Source: Halichondria panicea | Taxonomy: Eukaryota > Porifera > Demospongiae > Suberitida > Halichondriidae | DNA: 64,000 nucleotides | Assembly: GCF_963675165.1 (NCBI RefSeq) | Contig: NC_087393.1 | Span: 622,502-686,501 of the forward strand | Direction of reading: 5' to 3' | Shown here: positions 11,118 to 23,040 of the stretch, one piece after another | Numbering within the stretch: the first letter of the stretch is position 1 | Layout: every line of letters starts with the position of its first letter | Made by a program: the position numbers and the translations under genes | The notes under the pieces: model-generated | What the model was told of the DNA's origin: nothing | The model's database searches: none | What the model saw: the letters and a program-made list of their open reading frames with translations, nothing else

Positions 11118-12598
11118 ATGTCGGAATTCAATAGTGGTAGCTCCTATGCCCAGGTACGTAAACATGACACTGCTATTGCATTCTATCATAGATTATATTT
11201 TATATTTTAATAAGCTTGCATGCTACTTGTTGGAAGCTACATGTACATGTATAGGTCTATATGTATGCCCCAGTGTGGCCTCAATAGGTATTCCATGTTT
11301 CTCTAGTCTGGTCCGGGACCAGGGGATGAACTTGATGCTATTGACCTCGGAGACGTGCCCAGTACTACACTGCCAACCCAAGTGAGCGACCGTGACCAGC
11401 AGGATACGCATACGGACATTGTATTTCCTCATCATCAACTACCCTATCGTATGCTCAATAGAGGAGAAGCATCTTTTCACACGTATACGGGGACACAAGA
11501 CAGCAAGTGTGAGGTACGCACGTAATGCTAATGAGAATGGGTTGGGTTAGGTTGTGGGTTCCTCACCATTTGAGTGTAGAGTTGGTCTCTCTGTGTTTGT
11601 TTAGCTTTAGCAACATCTTATGTGTTTCTATATAGGAAGTTAAGGAGCAAATCAGAGAAGAGCTGAGGGAAGAGCTGAGGGTTAAAATTGAATCGCTCAA
11701 GCAGAACGTATGTTGTATTTCCACTTTAAATTACATTGAGTGTGTGTTCTAGACAATGGTTGACTTACAAGAAAAGGATGAACAGCTAAAGATGGTGATA
11801 CAGGAGAGAGACATGGCAAAGAAAGAGTTGGAGCTGGCCAAAGAGAAGGAACTGGCAGATAAAGAAGTACTACTCAAAGCAAAGGACAAGGAATTGGAAG
11901 AAAAAGATCGAAAGGTACTAATTAATGGTAGAACACTTTGTCAGCAGCTAATATTGACAGTTTACCTGAATATTTGCACACATAATTAGATAAAGGAATT
12001 GACACAACTAACAGAAACACAAGCGGCCCAAATAAGAGACCTGAACACAGAGAAGCAACTTCTACAGAAGACCATTGATGAGATGAATGCCCAGATGCGC
12101 GTTTTGAACGAGAATGTCACCAACGTACAGAATCAAGGCTCCACACTTGAAGCTGGTCTACAGCAGTGTGTCCAACAGGAGCAGTTTCAAAATTTCCTTG
12201 ATAAAGAGCTTGAGAAACGCATGAGGACAGTATTTGCTGAAATGGTGAACGGTGAGTGCAGGACATTATAATTATAGTAGCTTCTTTGCATTTGGTACTT
12301 ATGTCCCTGTTTAAGCAGTTACGCGTTTACACGTATACTTAAACTTAGTGAATTAATGGATAATAATGTCTTTGTGTGTTGTATTATTATTATGTGACAG
12401 CGTGTTTGATCTTCCCCACATGCAGTACCCTCTGCGACAGTTCAAGAATCTGCGAGTGCTGCTTCAAAGCTCCAAGGTGACTACAAGAATATCTCTCCAG
12501 TGACCAGCCACACCCCCTCTCCCTCGAGATCCCCTGTCAATGTCCCCACACCTCCGCCCACACCTCCCACTAGCACTGGACAAGATGAAACCAATTAA
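11118..12598 (+). CDS. Coiled-coil protein, type A copy 2 (complete)
   Basis: Unrecognised family. Exons 11118-11153, 11307-11513, 11636-11707, 11753-11914, 11990-12251 and 12426-12598 sum to 912 nt, 303 residues, all phases consistent. The start is MSEFNSGSSYAQ; residues about 13-80 are an acidic, non-coiled segment; about 80-245 are coiled coil; the tail is SPSRSPVNVPTPPPTPPTS, nearly identical to the copy at 128-1197. Exon 5 here fuses what are two exons in that copy (493-669 and 746-863), with the junction sequence altered, so an intron was lost or deleted. A type B gene starts 300 bp downstream, repeating the A-B order seen at the left edge. No membrane segments or enzymatic motifs are visible. 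Confidence 0.82.
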
Positions 12599-12900
12599 TG
12601 TGCCAGTCTCCACGCACTTGTGTTCTCGTTATTTTGTATACATGTACAATCTCTAGACTTTGTATGATATTCATATTAACACTCAGTCATTTGATTTATA
12701 TAATTTATACTCTCTTTTTTACACTGTTATGATTTTCAATTACAATGCACCTGTTAATCGTTTCCTGTTCCTGTCAAAATTAATTGGTGTGAATTACTTG
12801 TCAATGAGTAATAAAAATTATTTAGCATTTTTGTTGTGTTTATATAATTATATGAGAAGCTTGTTTATGTCGACGTCCTAGCTGCGCTACAGGTCTGAGC

Positions 12901-14576
12901 ATGGCCACTGCTGGAGAGCCAGACTATGTATATGTTCAGGTAGATCTAAGTGTAGCTTCTCCATGTATCAATGTACTGTACGGTATGATCAGAGTGTCCC
13001 ACACATGTACACTCAGGCTGGCCATGATGAAGTCCTGGGTCAGATCAACGATGCATCCGAGCCTCACGCCCCAATTGAGGAGGAAAATGCTGTTGGTAAT
13101 TGTGTCATCCCAAGCAACTCTTCGCGGATTATAGTTGGAGATTCAGTCTATGTAAATGAACGTGATTGCAAGGTATGTCTTCTATCCTTATATCTTGGCC
13201 TCCTATCATTTTCTTGACTACCATTATTTATAGGAATTGAGGGCGGAAGTGAATGAACTGCGTAGTAGAGCTGAAGCTGCTGAACAACAGGTTGGATGTA
13301 ATGCAAGCAATATGGGACATGTGGTTAATTATACTTTTCCAGATTGAAAAAGAGCGGGGCAAAAAAGACGAGCAATTACTTCAGAAAACAGAAAAGTTGC
13401 GCGAAGTTACTAAGAAGCTTGAAAAGACAAAAAATGAGTACGAATCATCTGCCGGGGTTTTCCTTATGTTGAAAACTACAGAGATTAAAAGATTGGAGAG
13501 TGAACATCAAAAGCGACTTGATAAGGTTACAATTGGCTGAGGTGTCTCAAACTCTTGAGCAGAAACTAGCATTGAAAGACGAAGTTCATGCGCAGGAACT
13601 GGCATTGAAGGAAGAGGACCTTGAGAAGAAATTAAGTGAGAAAACACAACATCTTGAAACTCAACTCTCTGAAAAAGAGCATGATCTTGAAAAGCGATTG
13701 ATTGAGAAAGAAGAGGACCTTGAGAAGAAACTAACGAAACTAGCCGAGAGTAAAAGAGAATTTGAGCAACAACTGTCTGACGAAGCCGAACAGACTAAGC
13801 AGCAGCAGGCACAGAAGGACGAGGAGCTCAGAGAGGCTACACACGAGTTGGAGACATGTAAAGAGCAGCTAGAGGAAAAGGAGAAACAACTTGTTGATGC
13901 TCGTTCAAAGGTGTGAATTTTATGTCACAATTTTTTTATTTACAATTACTATTTTAATAGGAGGAACAGCTGGAGTCTGAAAATGCTGACCTGAAGGATC
14001 AAGTGAAAGTGCTCACAGAAGAAAAAGAGGCTCTTGAAAAAACCGTAGAGGAGTTGGGTAAAGAGGTTAGAGTCTTAAATCAACAAATGGGTGAGCTCAA
14101 AGCTAAAAACAAGGAACTCCAGGAGAAGATGGATAAGGTACGTACGATGTAGGTACATAAACGTCACGTGTGTACTTGATCTCTCTGATATAGTGTGCCC
14201 AGAAAGAAGAATTGGATAAAACTATTCAAAGAATTCAGAGGAATGAGGAGCAGAACCGGGAGGAGAATGCACGCATTACAAAGGAGCTGATACAGGCTAA
14301 GGACAATGTGGAACTTATGCTAAAACTTCTACAGCCTGCCCTGTCTGGTAGTTGTAAGTCTTCATACATGTATCTATTCTATCAGCTAGGCCAGATATTC
14401 CACAATAGATCATACACACCTACATTCAGGAGACTGAAAAATACTTTACTGTACATGTACTTTTCTCAGTGATCGCCAAGCTGCCAGAACTCCAAAAGAC
14501 TATGACCAAGTCTTCAAACACTTCATACAGTCCACCAGCCGACCGCTCCCCTCCTCCAGAAAATCAAACATTGTAA
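12901..14576 (+). CDS. Coiled-coil protein, type B copy 2 (one frame interruption)
   Basis: Exons 12901-12939 (MATAGEPDYVYVQ), 13017-13172, 13234-13290, 13343-13910, 13961-14137, 14194-14353 and 14470-14576 match type B copy 1 throughout, including the tail ending ENQTL. Exon 4 carries about 7 extra nucleotides near 13528-13540 relative to copy 1 (ACAATTGGCTGAGG against ACAAAGG), which creates a TGA at 13538-13540 and shifts the frame; beyond it the coiled coil continues cleanly in the new frame for 370 nt. Either this is a recently broken gene, or an assembly or allelic error. The downstream part has an extra coiled-coil near-repeat (EEDLEKKL) compared with copy 1. Confidence 0.7.
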
Positions 14577-15110
14577 CATTTTTATGATTAGCTTATAATA
14601 ATTATGTTTGAGCAAAATTGTAGTTTTATTTTTTTATTTCAATGTGCACTGTAAAATACTATGATCATGTGGCATTGTGTTCATGCTGTTCACCAAATTA
14701 TGTTAAATTAATTGGCGTGAATTTATGAAATTGTACAATTAAAAATAACACGTAAACTGATGTACATTCATAAAAATCTTGGGTTAATAAAGCTGGCTTT
14801 TGAATTATGAATATCATTATGCAACTGAAAATCTGCAGTCAGTCCAATGAGTCCCCTTGTTGTTATGGACAACTGTAAATGCTGTCCAGAACATTAATTT
14901 TGAAGTGAAGGTGTCAGCCTTCTCTGACGCCGTTCCAGTGGGTCTTATCCAGAGGAGGTACGACACGCGTGCCTCAGTCTTATCGGGGTTTTGCTATCAC
15001 AGTCATGTGAGGTTAATGAATACAATTTCTATTATGTGTTTTGGTCACCCTCCCACATAATTTTTGAATCATCACATGAGTTTCAAAGATTTATAGATAA
15101 CATATTCAAG
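14577..15110. other. Spacer with 3' UTR of type B copy 2 and promoter side of the death-fold/RING gene
   Basis: AATAAA at about 14785 probably ends the upstream transcript. Unlike the other type B copies, no copine tail follows. The rest shows no gene; an open frame runs upstream of the chosen start at 15111 but has no family resemblance. Confidence 0.4.
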
Positions 15111-17529
15111 ATGGCTACTGGTGGAGTTGAAATATCGGACACAAGACACCATGGAAGTCCGGAACACAATGCCCTCATTGAATCACATTGCGTTCTTGTT
15201 AACTCCATATCACAATCACCAAAAGAAATTGCTGATATTTTGGTTCCACTCCGTGTACTCTCACAAAATGATAAGGCTGATATTAGAAGTGACGGACTGA
15301 ATGACGTAGAGAAAGCCAGAAAGATTGTGAAGATTTTAACAGACAAAGTGAAATTAGACCCTTCTTTCTATCACATTCTTATCGCTAATCTAACGAAAAA
15401 TCAACCATGGATGAAATCGTGCTTGAAAAAAGTGAGTGAAAACTTCGATAATGCCAAACATGCAGAACCTACATGTAGTCACTCTGAAATAGATTCTGAA
15501 AATGTATGTACAGTTCCAAAACAACCTGTTGGCCTGTACACATACTTAGAATCTGTGGTAAATCCCAGTGAGAAATTCGAAGAAGACCAATTGGAAAAAG
15601 ACACTAAAGATATGAAGAATAACTTTGCTTCTCTTGAAGCGTGTGTACTCAGTGCCTTGATAGAGGATGGGGTGACCCCACGTGCTCTCATATCTTATTT
15701 ACAACGCTTAGAGGCTGTCGAATCTGATATGATTAAAGCAAAAAGCATATTATACTTTGATGAGAACTTCATCAAAACAGCAAAAGAGGATTGTTTAGTT
15801 GTACATGACGTTTTCGATATGATTAGAGACTATTATTCTTGGGTCAACTATGGACTGCTTGAGGGTATAATAGATACTTTTCTGGATAGGAATGAAGTAA
15901 TACGAAACAAACAAAGATTATATGAAGATCAGTACAAAAAATATTGCAAAGGGAGAGTTTGTAAAATCCCAAGAAATCGATTCTTGAAACGTTTAAGTAG
16001 TCGACATCGAAGCACTGAATTTGTTTTCAAAATTGACGGCAAGTGGAACGAAATACGAATGGAGAGGATAGAAACAATTCGAGACAGAATAAATATGGTT
16101 TTTAAATTTAAACCCCATACGCTCAGTCTCAAAACAGTACAAAAAGGATGTGTGGAAGTCACATTTGAAATTCCTGAGCATGTTGCAGATGTGGTGCTAC
16201 CATTGACAGAAGAACAGGTCCAAATACTCAAGCAACATTCCATTACGCTCATTGGTAAGTTTCTTTTTTAGAAATAAGGCATATAATTATTATACTGAAC
16301 CTCTTCGATCTACATGTATGACTAAGTTAACCTCGCAGTCGTCAGGCTTATATGCATTGCCTTGTAAGTGATGGTGGAAATGTTCGAGCTTCATAAAATT
16401 ATTCTACGTTCAAACTATCCTGAGCTGTACGAATAATTATAATTGGGAAGTTTGTACGAACATTTGCACTAACGAAAATTACCTGCTACATAATTATGAT
16501 AGATTATGTTAAAGTAAATAACTTCGCTTCTTCTTATATTCCTGAATTCTCTCAGGCCGGGTCATCTTCCATTGCATTTGCCTTAAGCTTTCTTATACAT
16601 CTCTCAGAGAAGCAGCTTTTCTGGGATAAAATTATTTGTTGACAGGAAATGCACTTGTATATGTCCTGCTTTTCTAATTTACGTGCACTGTAAAATAACG
16701 GCAAGTCCAGCAACTGCCGTTATTAAGAGTGATCTGTACTTTTAGTCACGATTGTGGTGGACATAATTTTTGTATGCAGCTATATGTTAAAGTATTAATT
16801 TCGCAGATGGATGTGTATCACACTTTATTGGAGGTACAGCCACTCAACCATCACTGGGAGGCACTGACAATGAACAAGTGAGTGGAGTAGCTGGTTGGAG
16901 AGTAGAGTGCATGTCTACACATACTGGCTTGCTAAATGTACAGCTGTGCATGCACTCATAAAAAAATTACCGTATAGTGCGAAATTTCTGAGGCACTTAT
17001 ATTTCGTGGAATGGCCTCTAAAAGCATTTCGTTGCACAATGTTCGTAGAATGACTGCTTACCGGAAGCCACGCCTTTCATCTTTGCAGCGTTATAGCAGA
17101 TAATTCTAATTAAAAAACAATTTTTGTGTAGGATTGCTAACCCACGAAATCTGCGAAAATTAAGCCCCTCGAAAATTTCGTGTTATATGGTAGCTTGTAC
17201 TAACTTGTACCCCTTCTCCCTTTTAGTTGCTACGGCAGCGATTCATTGACTCAAAACAGCAGAGCGAGCAGCTCCTAGGAGAGATGTCAGAACAGAACAC
17301 GTGTATACTAGCTACCATAGTATCCAGTTACTCTACACGTATGTCCCCCTTCCTCTTGTGTGAAAGATATCGAAGAGACAGACAAGAAGCTGATGGACAA
17401 GAAGCTGACGGACAAGAAGCTGACGGACAAGAAGCTAACATCAGAGCAAATAATCCTATGGGTAAGTTTTGTATTAAAAACAGTACTATATAGCTAGTAG
17501 GCACATACATCACACGTGTGACACACGGA

Positions 17530-17627
<98 letters not shown>

Positions 17628-17921
17628 GATAACGTTCGGTGTGCAATATGCCAGGACGTCTGGTATCAGCCTGTCACTTTAAAAGGATGTGGGCACACAT
17701 TCTGCCGACGTTGCATCTTACAGACAATGCAACAGCGCTTGATGTGTCCTGATTGCAGGGTAGTTATCAATGAACTACCAATGCTTTACAACGCTCCAGC
17801 CGTTCGGTTGATTGATGCTTACTTTCAGCAAAACCCAGAGGTAAAGCGACAAGAATACGAAGAAATCAGCGATGAAGACTTTGGTAGTCAATATGAGATA
17901 CTCGTGGAATCTAAAGGTTAA
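15111..17921 (+). CDS. Death-fold (CARD-like) and C3HC4 RING finger protein, putative E3 ubiquitin ligase
   Basis: Exons 15111-16254, 16807-16877, 17227-17461 and 17629-17921 total 1743 nt, 580 residues; phases agree. I chose the ATG at 15111 (aagATGG context). Residues about 15-115 form a helical death-fold-like domain with CARD-type features (KARKIVKILTDKV, FYHILIANL, QPWM). Residues about 165-380 are a conserved-looking block (YYSWVNYGLLEGIIDTFL, ending in ITLI) that I recall only vaguely from sponge death-domain proteins. Next come the linker ATQPSLGGTDNEQ, a short coiled coil (LLRQRFIDSKQQSEQLLG), four EADGQ repeats, and a RING with all eight ligands (CAIC, CGHTFCRRC, CPDC). Exon 3 may hide a further intron (about 17306-17367), in frame either way. 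An innate-immune or cell-death signalling role is inference. Confidence 0.8.
16361..16492. repeat. Degraded inverted-repeat element in intron 1
   Basis: Shares ggtggaaatgttcg and tttgtacgaacatttgcac with the element at 53102-53267 and has the same inverted layout, but its ends are eroded. Confidence 0.5.
16968..17192. mobile_element. MITE with CGAAATTT-containing inverted ends
   Basis: The left end TACCGTATAGTGCGAAATTT and the right end, read in reverse as ACCATATAACACGAAATTTT, are related inverted repeats enclosing about 180 bp without coding sequence. A solo left end occurs at about 29766. It lies in intron 2 of the RING gene. Confidence 0.65.
17529..17626. repeat. CA microsatellite forming the acceptor region of the RING exon
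   Basis: About 45 CA units preceded by GCAC repeats end directly in CGCAG at the predicted 3' splice site of exon 17629-17921. Confidence 0.9.
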
Positions 17922-18069
17922 GAGTATACCGTAGACTAACACTGGGACCCTTGACATGTTCTTTATTTAGTGAATATAGTGATATTTGAGATGGTAGTAT
18001 AATAGTTCAATACACTGTGTGTTAGTCACAGTATGAAGATTACTTATCATCTGACTATATACCACGTGG

Positions 18070-18112
<43 letters not shown>

Positions 18113-19714
18113 CGTGGTGCGTGTGCGTGTGCGTGTGTGTTGGAGGGGTTGAAACAAAAAAAATAAATTGTGAGAAACTGCCTTATCTGACCGTAGAATT
18201 GGGTAACCACCTCTCCTATTTTCATTAAATATTGCTTATAAAAATTGACAAATGGTTGCAGGAATAACTCTTACTGTAGTTAATTAGCTGTCTATACTGG
18301 TACTACGTAGGCTTCTTTTATATAATTATTCAAACATCATAGAAAAACATACAGACACAAACCACAAACAGAAAAGAAAAGGCAAACAGAGCCCGCCTTG
18401 AGAGCCAAGAATGATGGGTTAAAGAGTCTTTCACGGTGCACCAACACTCCCCATTCATCTGTTGCATCCAGAAACACATACAACTAGCACACTGAATAAG
18501 CTATTCACTTGGGGCCATGCTGAATAATTATTGTATAAGCTATTTACATTTGAGGTAGATGCTGACATAAATTATAGGACTTATCTTAGACTTGATATTG
18601 GCTGCTGCAGTACTTCAACTTAGCTTGCATGGCTGTGTACATTTTGTGTAAACTAAATCTGACCTTGAGGGAGGCTTAGGTACTGTTTTGTGGTGGTAGT
18701 ATCTGATAATGGGGATGGGTCTATGTGGCAAGCACAAAACAATCATTAGAAAATGCTTGTAGTAATACTGCAATCTGATAGGTCACTGAGAGGTCCATTA
18801 TTTCACTTATGGACCTGAGGTCTTCTAAGCAGGTCTATTATACTGATTATGCCTCTACAGGCAAGATGATGTCAAGATTAACTTGTATGGAACATGGCAA
18901 CATCACACAGTTTATGTTGAAGTCATAGTAACGATGATACAGTGCATCATTAAAAATTAATTTTTTTTTAATTAAGTTTTGCGTTCTGCAGTGCCGCTTT
19001 GCAGCTTTTATCTCTCTCTTGCAGCTACAATAGCTAGTGCTCTAGTGCAGAGCTAACTACTATGACAATAGCAACTTTTTATTTGCAATGCGTGATTCTC
19101 AAGAAACAGAAACTGCCTTCATCAATGTGAGTTTTTTTATGTAGACTAGCCAGAGTAAAGCTTTAACGTTGCTTGAGGCTTGTAGAAACTCTTGGTTTCA
19201 GAGTCTTCTTTGTGTTAATATAGCCTAGCTTGCTTAGCACTATTCTAAACCAGTTATAAATTATATAGTTTGTTCAGTCAATATCCATTCTTGCTTTGCT
19301 TTTTCCAGTTGGGAATGGGCAAGGGGGGCCAGGAAGTATCAAAAACACTTTAGCAGTCGCTTGACACTTTCTATTGAGTTTTTTAAGGTTCCATGCCGGT
19401 CCAGTCTGCTCTATACTCCCTCCACTCCACCACAGAGCTTCATTCTTCTTCTTGTAGTGTTGCAGTCAGTTCTAGCATAGTTCTAGGTTCTTTTTACTTG
19501 TCTGTTCTTTCCAGTATCTTCAAGAAGCGTTTCACAAGCTTTACTAAGTTTTTTCATTGTTTTGAAGCCGTATTCTTATCTTTTTCTGTCAACTGGTGTC
19601 TGTACGTCTCTCACAGCTCTCCAGCTCGTCCAGCTCGCACAAATTCAATTTCTGTTGCTACGCACCAAACCTGGCTTTTTATAACCACGCCTCGCGCATG
19701 CGCAATGAAGTCCA
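17922..19714. other. Gene-free region
   Basis: Contains a GT microsatellite (about 18073-18140) and otherwise unique AT-rich DNA. The 120-codon frame at 19393-19755 (plus) has no heptads, motifs or paralogue and overlaps the hairpin at 19715; I do not support it as a gene. Confidence 0.4.
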
Positions 19715-19861
19715 AGTTAGATAGACCACACCCACTCGTAGAATATGCGTCTTAGTAACCACCTTGGTTACGGTTAGATTCCCTCGGCTTTGCGCCTCGG
19801 GCTAACCGCAACCGCGGAGGTTACATAGACGCATATTCTACTCTTAGGTGTAGTCTATCCT
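19715..19861. mobile_element. Foldback MITE, about 147 bp
   Basis: Nearly the whole element is one inverted repeat: GTAGAATATGCGTCT, GTAACC and CGGTTAG on the left recur in reverse order on the right (GCCTCGGGCTAACCGCAACC, then AGACGCATATTCTAC). Arms are about 65 bp with scattered mismatches and a short loop. It sits just where homology of the next coiled-coil stub begins, so it may mark a duplication breakpoint. Confidence 0.8.
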
Positions 19862-19898
19862 ATACTTAGCACTAGGCATTATTTTGTCATTGGAGAAA

Positions 19899-20369
19899 AT
19901 GAAGGAGGAGATGGACCGCAATAAGGAGGAGATGGCGGAGGAGCTGGATCGTCGCTGTAAGGAGGAAATGGGTAGCTATAAGGAGGAGATGGACCGCAAT
20001 AAGGAGGAGATGGCGGAGGAGCTGGATTGTCGCTGTAAGGAGGAAATGGGTAGCTATAAGGAGGAGATGGAGCGCTATAAGGAGGAGCAGATAGAGACTA
20101 AGGGCGCGTTGGATCGTTTGCTACAACAACTAAAGCCTGTCTTGTCTAGTTCTAGTAAGTCTTCACAACCAGTCCCTAAAGTTACACGACATTTTGATAC
20201 GTGTACTTCTTTCACAGATTTTGCCAAGCACTCAGTAATTCAAAAGACACCTAAACCAGTCAAGCTCTTCGAAGACCTCACCATCCAATCGCTCCAAAAC
20301 ACCACCACCCCCTCCAGAAAACTAAACAATGACATTTTTATATATATAGATCTACATGTATATACATAA
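19899..20369 (+). pseudogene. 3' stub of a type B coiled-coil gene with expanded internal repeat
   Basis: Corresponds only to the last two exons of the 8.5 and 23.0 kb copies: coding to 20154, then 20218-20369. The upstream exons are absent and replaced by the foldback element and unique DNA. The segment EEMDRNKEEMAEELD..CKEEMGSYK is present twice in tandem (26 residues, 78 bp each), followed by a partial third unit; sister copies have one. The first ATG is 19899, with no splice acceptor homologous to the sisters. It could encode a small helical protein if a promoter were acquired, but a truncated duplicate is more likely. Confidence 0.6.
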
Positions 20370-21179
20370 TTATATTGGTTGTTTATTTTTGTCTGTAAAT
20401 ACCAACTTTTTATAGAAATGTGCAGATCATCAAAACTATGAATTAAAGTGCTGTACAATTATGCAATTAAAAAAATAACAGAAGCTGGACACCCATAAAA
20501 ATTTGGAGGTGATACTAATAAAGTCTTTAAAGTGGGTAGGGTGGTTGTCCAGCCGGAGCATCAGTGGGGTAGGGGGGCGTGGCTCCTACCGCTCCAGGGG
20601 GGGTGGGGTCTGTGGGGGAAATAGTATCATTATAATGTAGCTTCAAGTTGTGTGCATATAGTACTGGTACTGTACATGCATGTACATGTATGCACAAATA
20701 CACGCACATATACAATGTACCTTGTAAGTTGACGCTGTGCCTGGTTCTGAGTGGTGGAGGGTTGGGTTTGAGTCCATTGGCCTTCATGAAGGAGGTCAAC
20801 TGTCCTGGGATCTCAGCCAGTGTCTCACGAGCCTGTGTCAGGAGAGGGGGTGGGTCAAAGCTAACATCCTAGACTAGGCTGCTACACTTAAAAGCATTCC
20901 TCAGTGTATGTACTATAGTATAAGCCCATAAATTTATGAGCTCCTGGTATAAGCCAGGGACAATGACCTGCATGCTCAGTAGAGGAGCTATATAGCTATC
21001 TATTCTACTCAACTGGAACTCACATATATTATTCTAGCTCATTGCTAGTAGCTCAGGTAATTCCCTTACGAAAGGCTACCACTAAGGCTCCACACATGAC
21101 CCCTACCCCACTCCACCCACTCACATATCTGCCCACTCACCAGTGAGAAGTCTGCACCTCCTTTGCTCTTAAACTGTCA

Positions 21180-21467
<288 letters not shown>

Positions 21468-21850
21468 CTACACAAGGGGAGGGGGGACATACGTGTAGAG
21501 TAGCTGGGTACTATGGTAGCTAGTATACACATGTTCTGTTTCTAGCCTACCGTGATTCATGAGACAGTAGCTATAGTACTAGCTGGGTGGGTACTATGAT
21601 AGCCTTGCTAGCCCCTACCGTGATTCATGAGACAGTAGCTATAGTACTAGCTGGGTGGGTACTATGATAGCCTTGGTAGCCTTGCTAGCCCCTACCGTGA
21701 TGACGAGGAGGATGTTGTAGCTCTGAGAGTCCTGGGTGATAGAGTCCTGACAGCTCTCAATTATCTTGTCCAGGAATGTAGAGAAATTGGTCGGCCCGTA
21801 CAGTTGCACCTGACTCAGTGTGTAGTGGTAGGCATCCAGGATACCCTGTG

Positions 21851-22002
21851 TGGGTGTGTGGGGGGGAGTGTGTGTGGGGGTGTGTGTGGGGAGTGTGTGT
21901 GTGTGGGGGGGGTGGAGTGTGTGTGTGGGGGGGAGTGTGTGTGTGTGTGTGTGGGGGGGGGGGAGTGTGTGTGTGTGTGTGTGGGGGGGGGAGTGTGTGT
22001 GT
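21851..22002. repeat. GT/G-rich microsatellite in copine pseudogene intron
   Basis: GTGTGTG and GGGGG blocks directly precede (minus strand: form the acceptor tract of) the exon 21696-21845. The intact copine has the orthologous tract at 25682-25850 with a different arrangement. Confidence 0.85.
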
Positions 22003-22079
22003 TAACTAGGTACACCTAGGAGGGGGGAGCAGTGGAAATGAAATGCTCTTAGCACTAAAAACAGTCAGAATACACACAT

Positions 22080-22240
<161 letters not shown>

Positions 22241-22609
22241 GCACCTGCACTCCATACACCTCTGGTTTCTGAAAGTTGGAGTTGAGAGGGAAGCAATGCG
22301 AGACGTCACCATTTGGAGGTAATCTCCCACCAAAACCAAATGCTGGTATGAGCTGGTCACTGTCATACGGGGCCAACACACTCGCCACACTCTTGATGGC
22401 CTGCACATACTCATTGTCCTGTGTGTGTGTGGGGGGGGGGTCACACAGAGTTAGTGGGAACAGTTACAGAGAATTGGTTATTTCAACCCAAAGTTCTGGT
22501 ACTAAAAAAAGCCTTGTTTTTGGTTTAAACTCAATGGGTTAATTTCATTGTCACACTCACTGAGTATAAGGATTGTTGTAGTGAAGAGACGAGGACTCTT
22601 GTGGGACGC

Positions 22610-23040
22610 CTGTGAGATATATAATTATGTGTAAACTAGTGGGTAAAGATCCTTAACCCAACAGGAGATCAACAGATTAGATTCCACTAACCACTCCACC
22701 ATAGATAGTAAAGGAAACTATCTATGCTAACTTACTTAGTCAGCAGACAAAACACGGTGAAATATGAAAATAGTGCAATTTTTCAAATATCAATAGTATT
22801 GCATGAGAATATTCATAGACTATAATATCACACATTTATACAGATAAAAGGCTAACTAAGCTATCTATCCAGTCCATTTCTTGATGTGGCCTTTCCCTGC
22901 AGAAATAGAGCAGTCTAAACACGAGACAAAATTTGTGCAATAATTGAAAACACACAACTGCACTGTCAATCTGATTTTCTGTTCCTGGTTCTAATTATGT
23001 GAATTATGTAAAATTAATCACACACTTAGGCTATAGAGTC
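22610..23040. other. Spacer between copine pseudogene and the next coiled-coil copy
   Basis: The first about 100 bp is copine intron-derived (gtaaagatccttaaccca also occurs at about 26590); the remainder is AT-rich upstream sequence of the next gene. No further gene is seen. Confidence 0.5.

Noticed and set aside
15083-16252. Several minus-strand frames under the death-fold exon
   Set aside because: Shadows of the 426-codon plus-strand frame, whose domains and phase-consistent splicing are convincing.
19393-19755. 120-codon plus-strand frame rich in Ser
   Set aside because: No paralogue, domain or splice context; its end lies in the foldback element at 19715.
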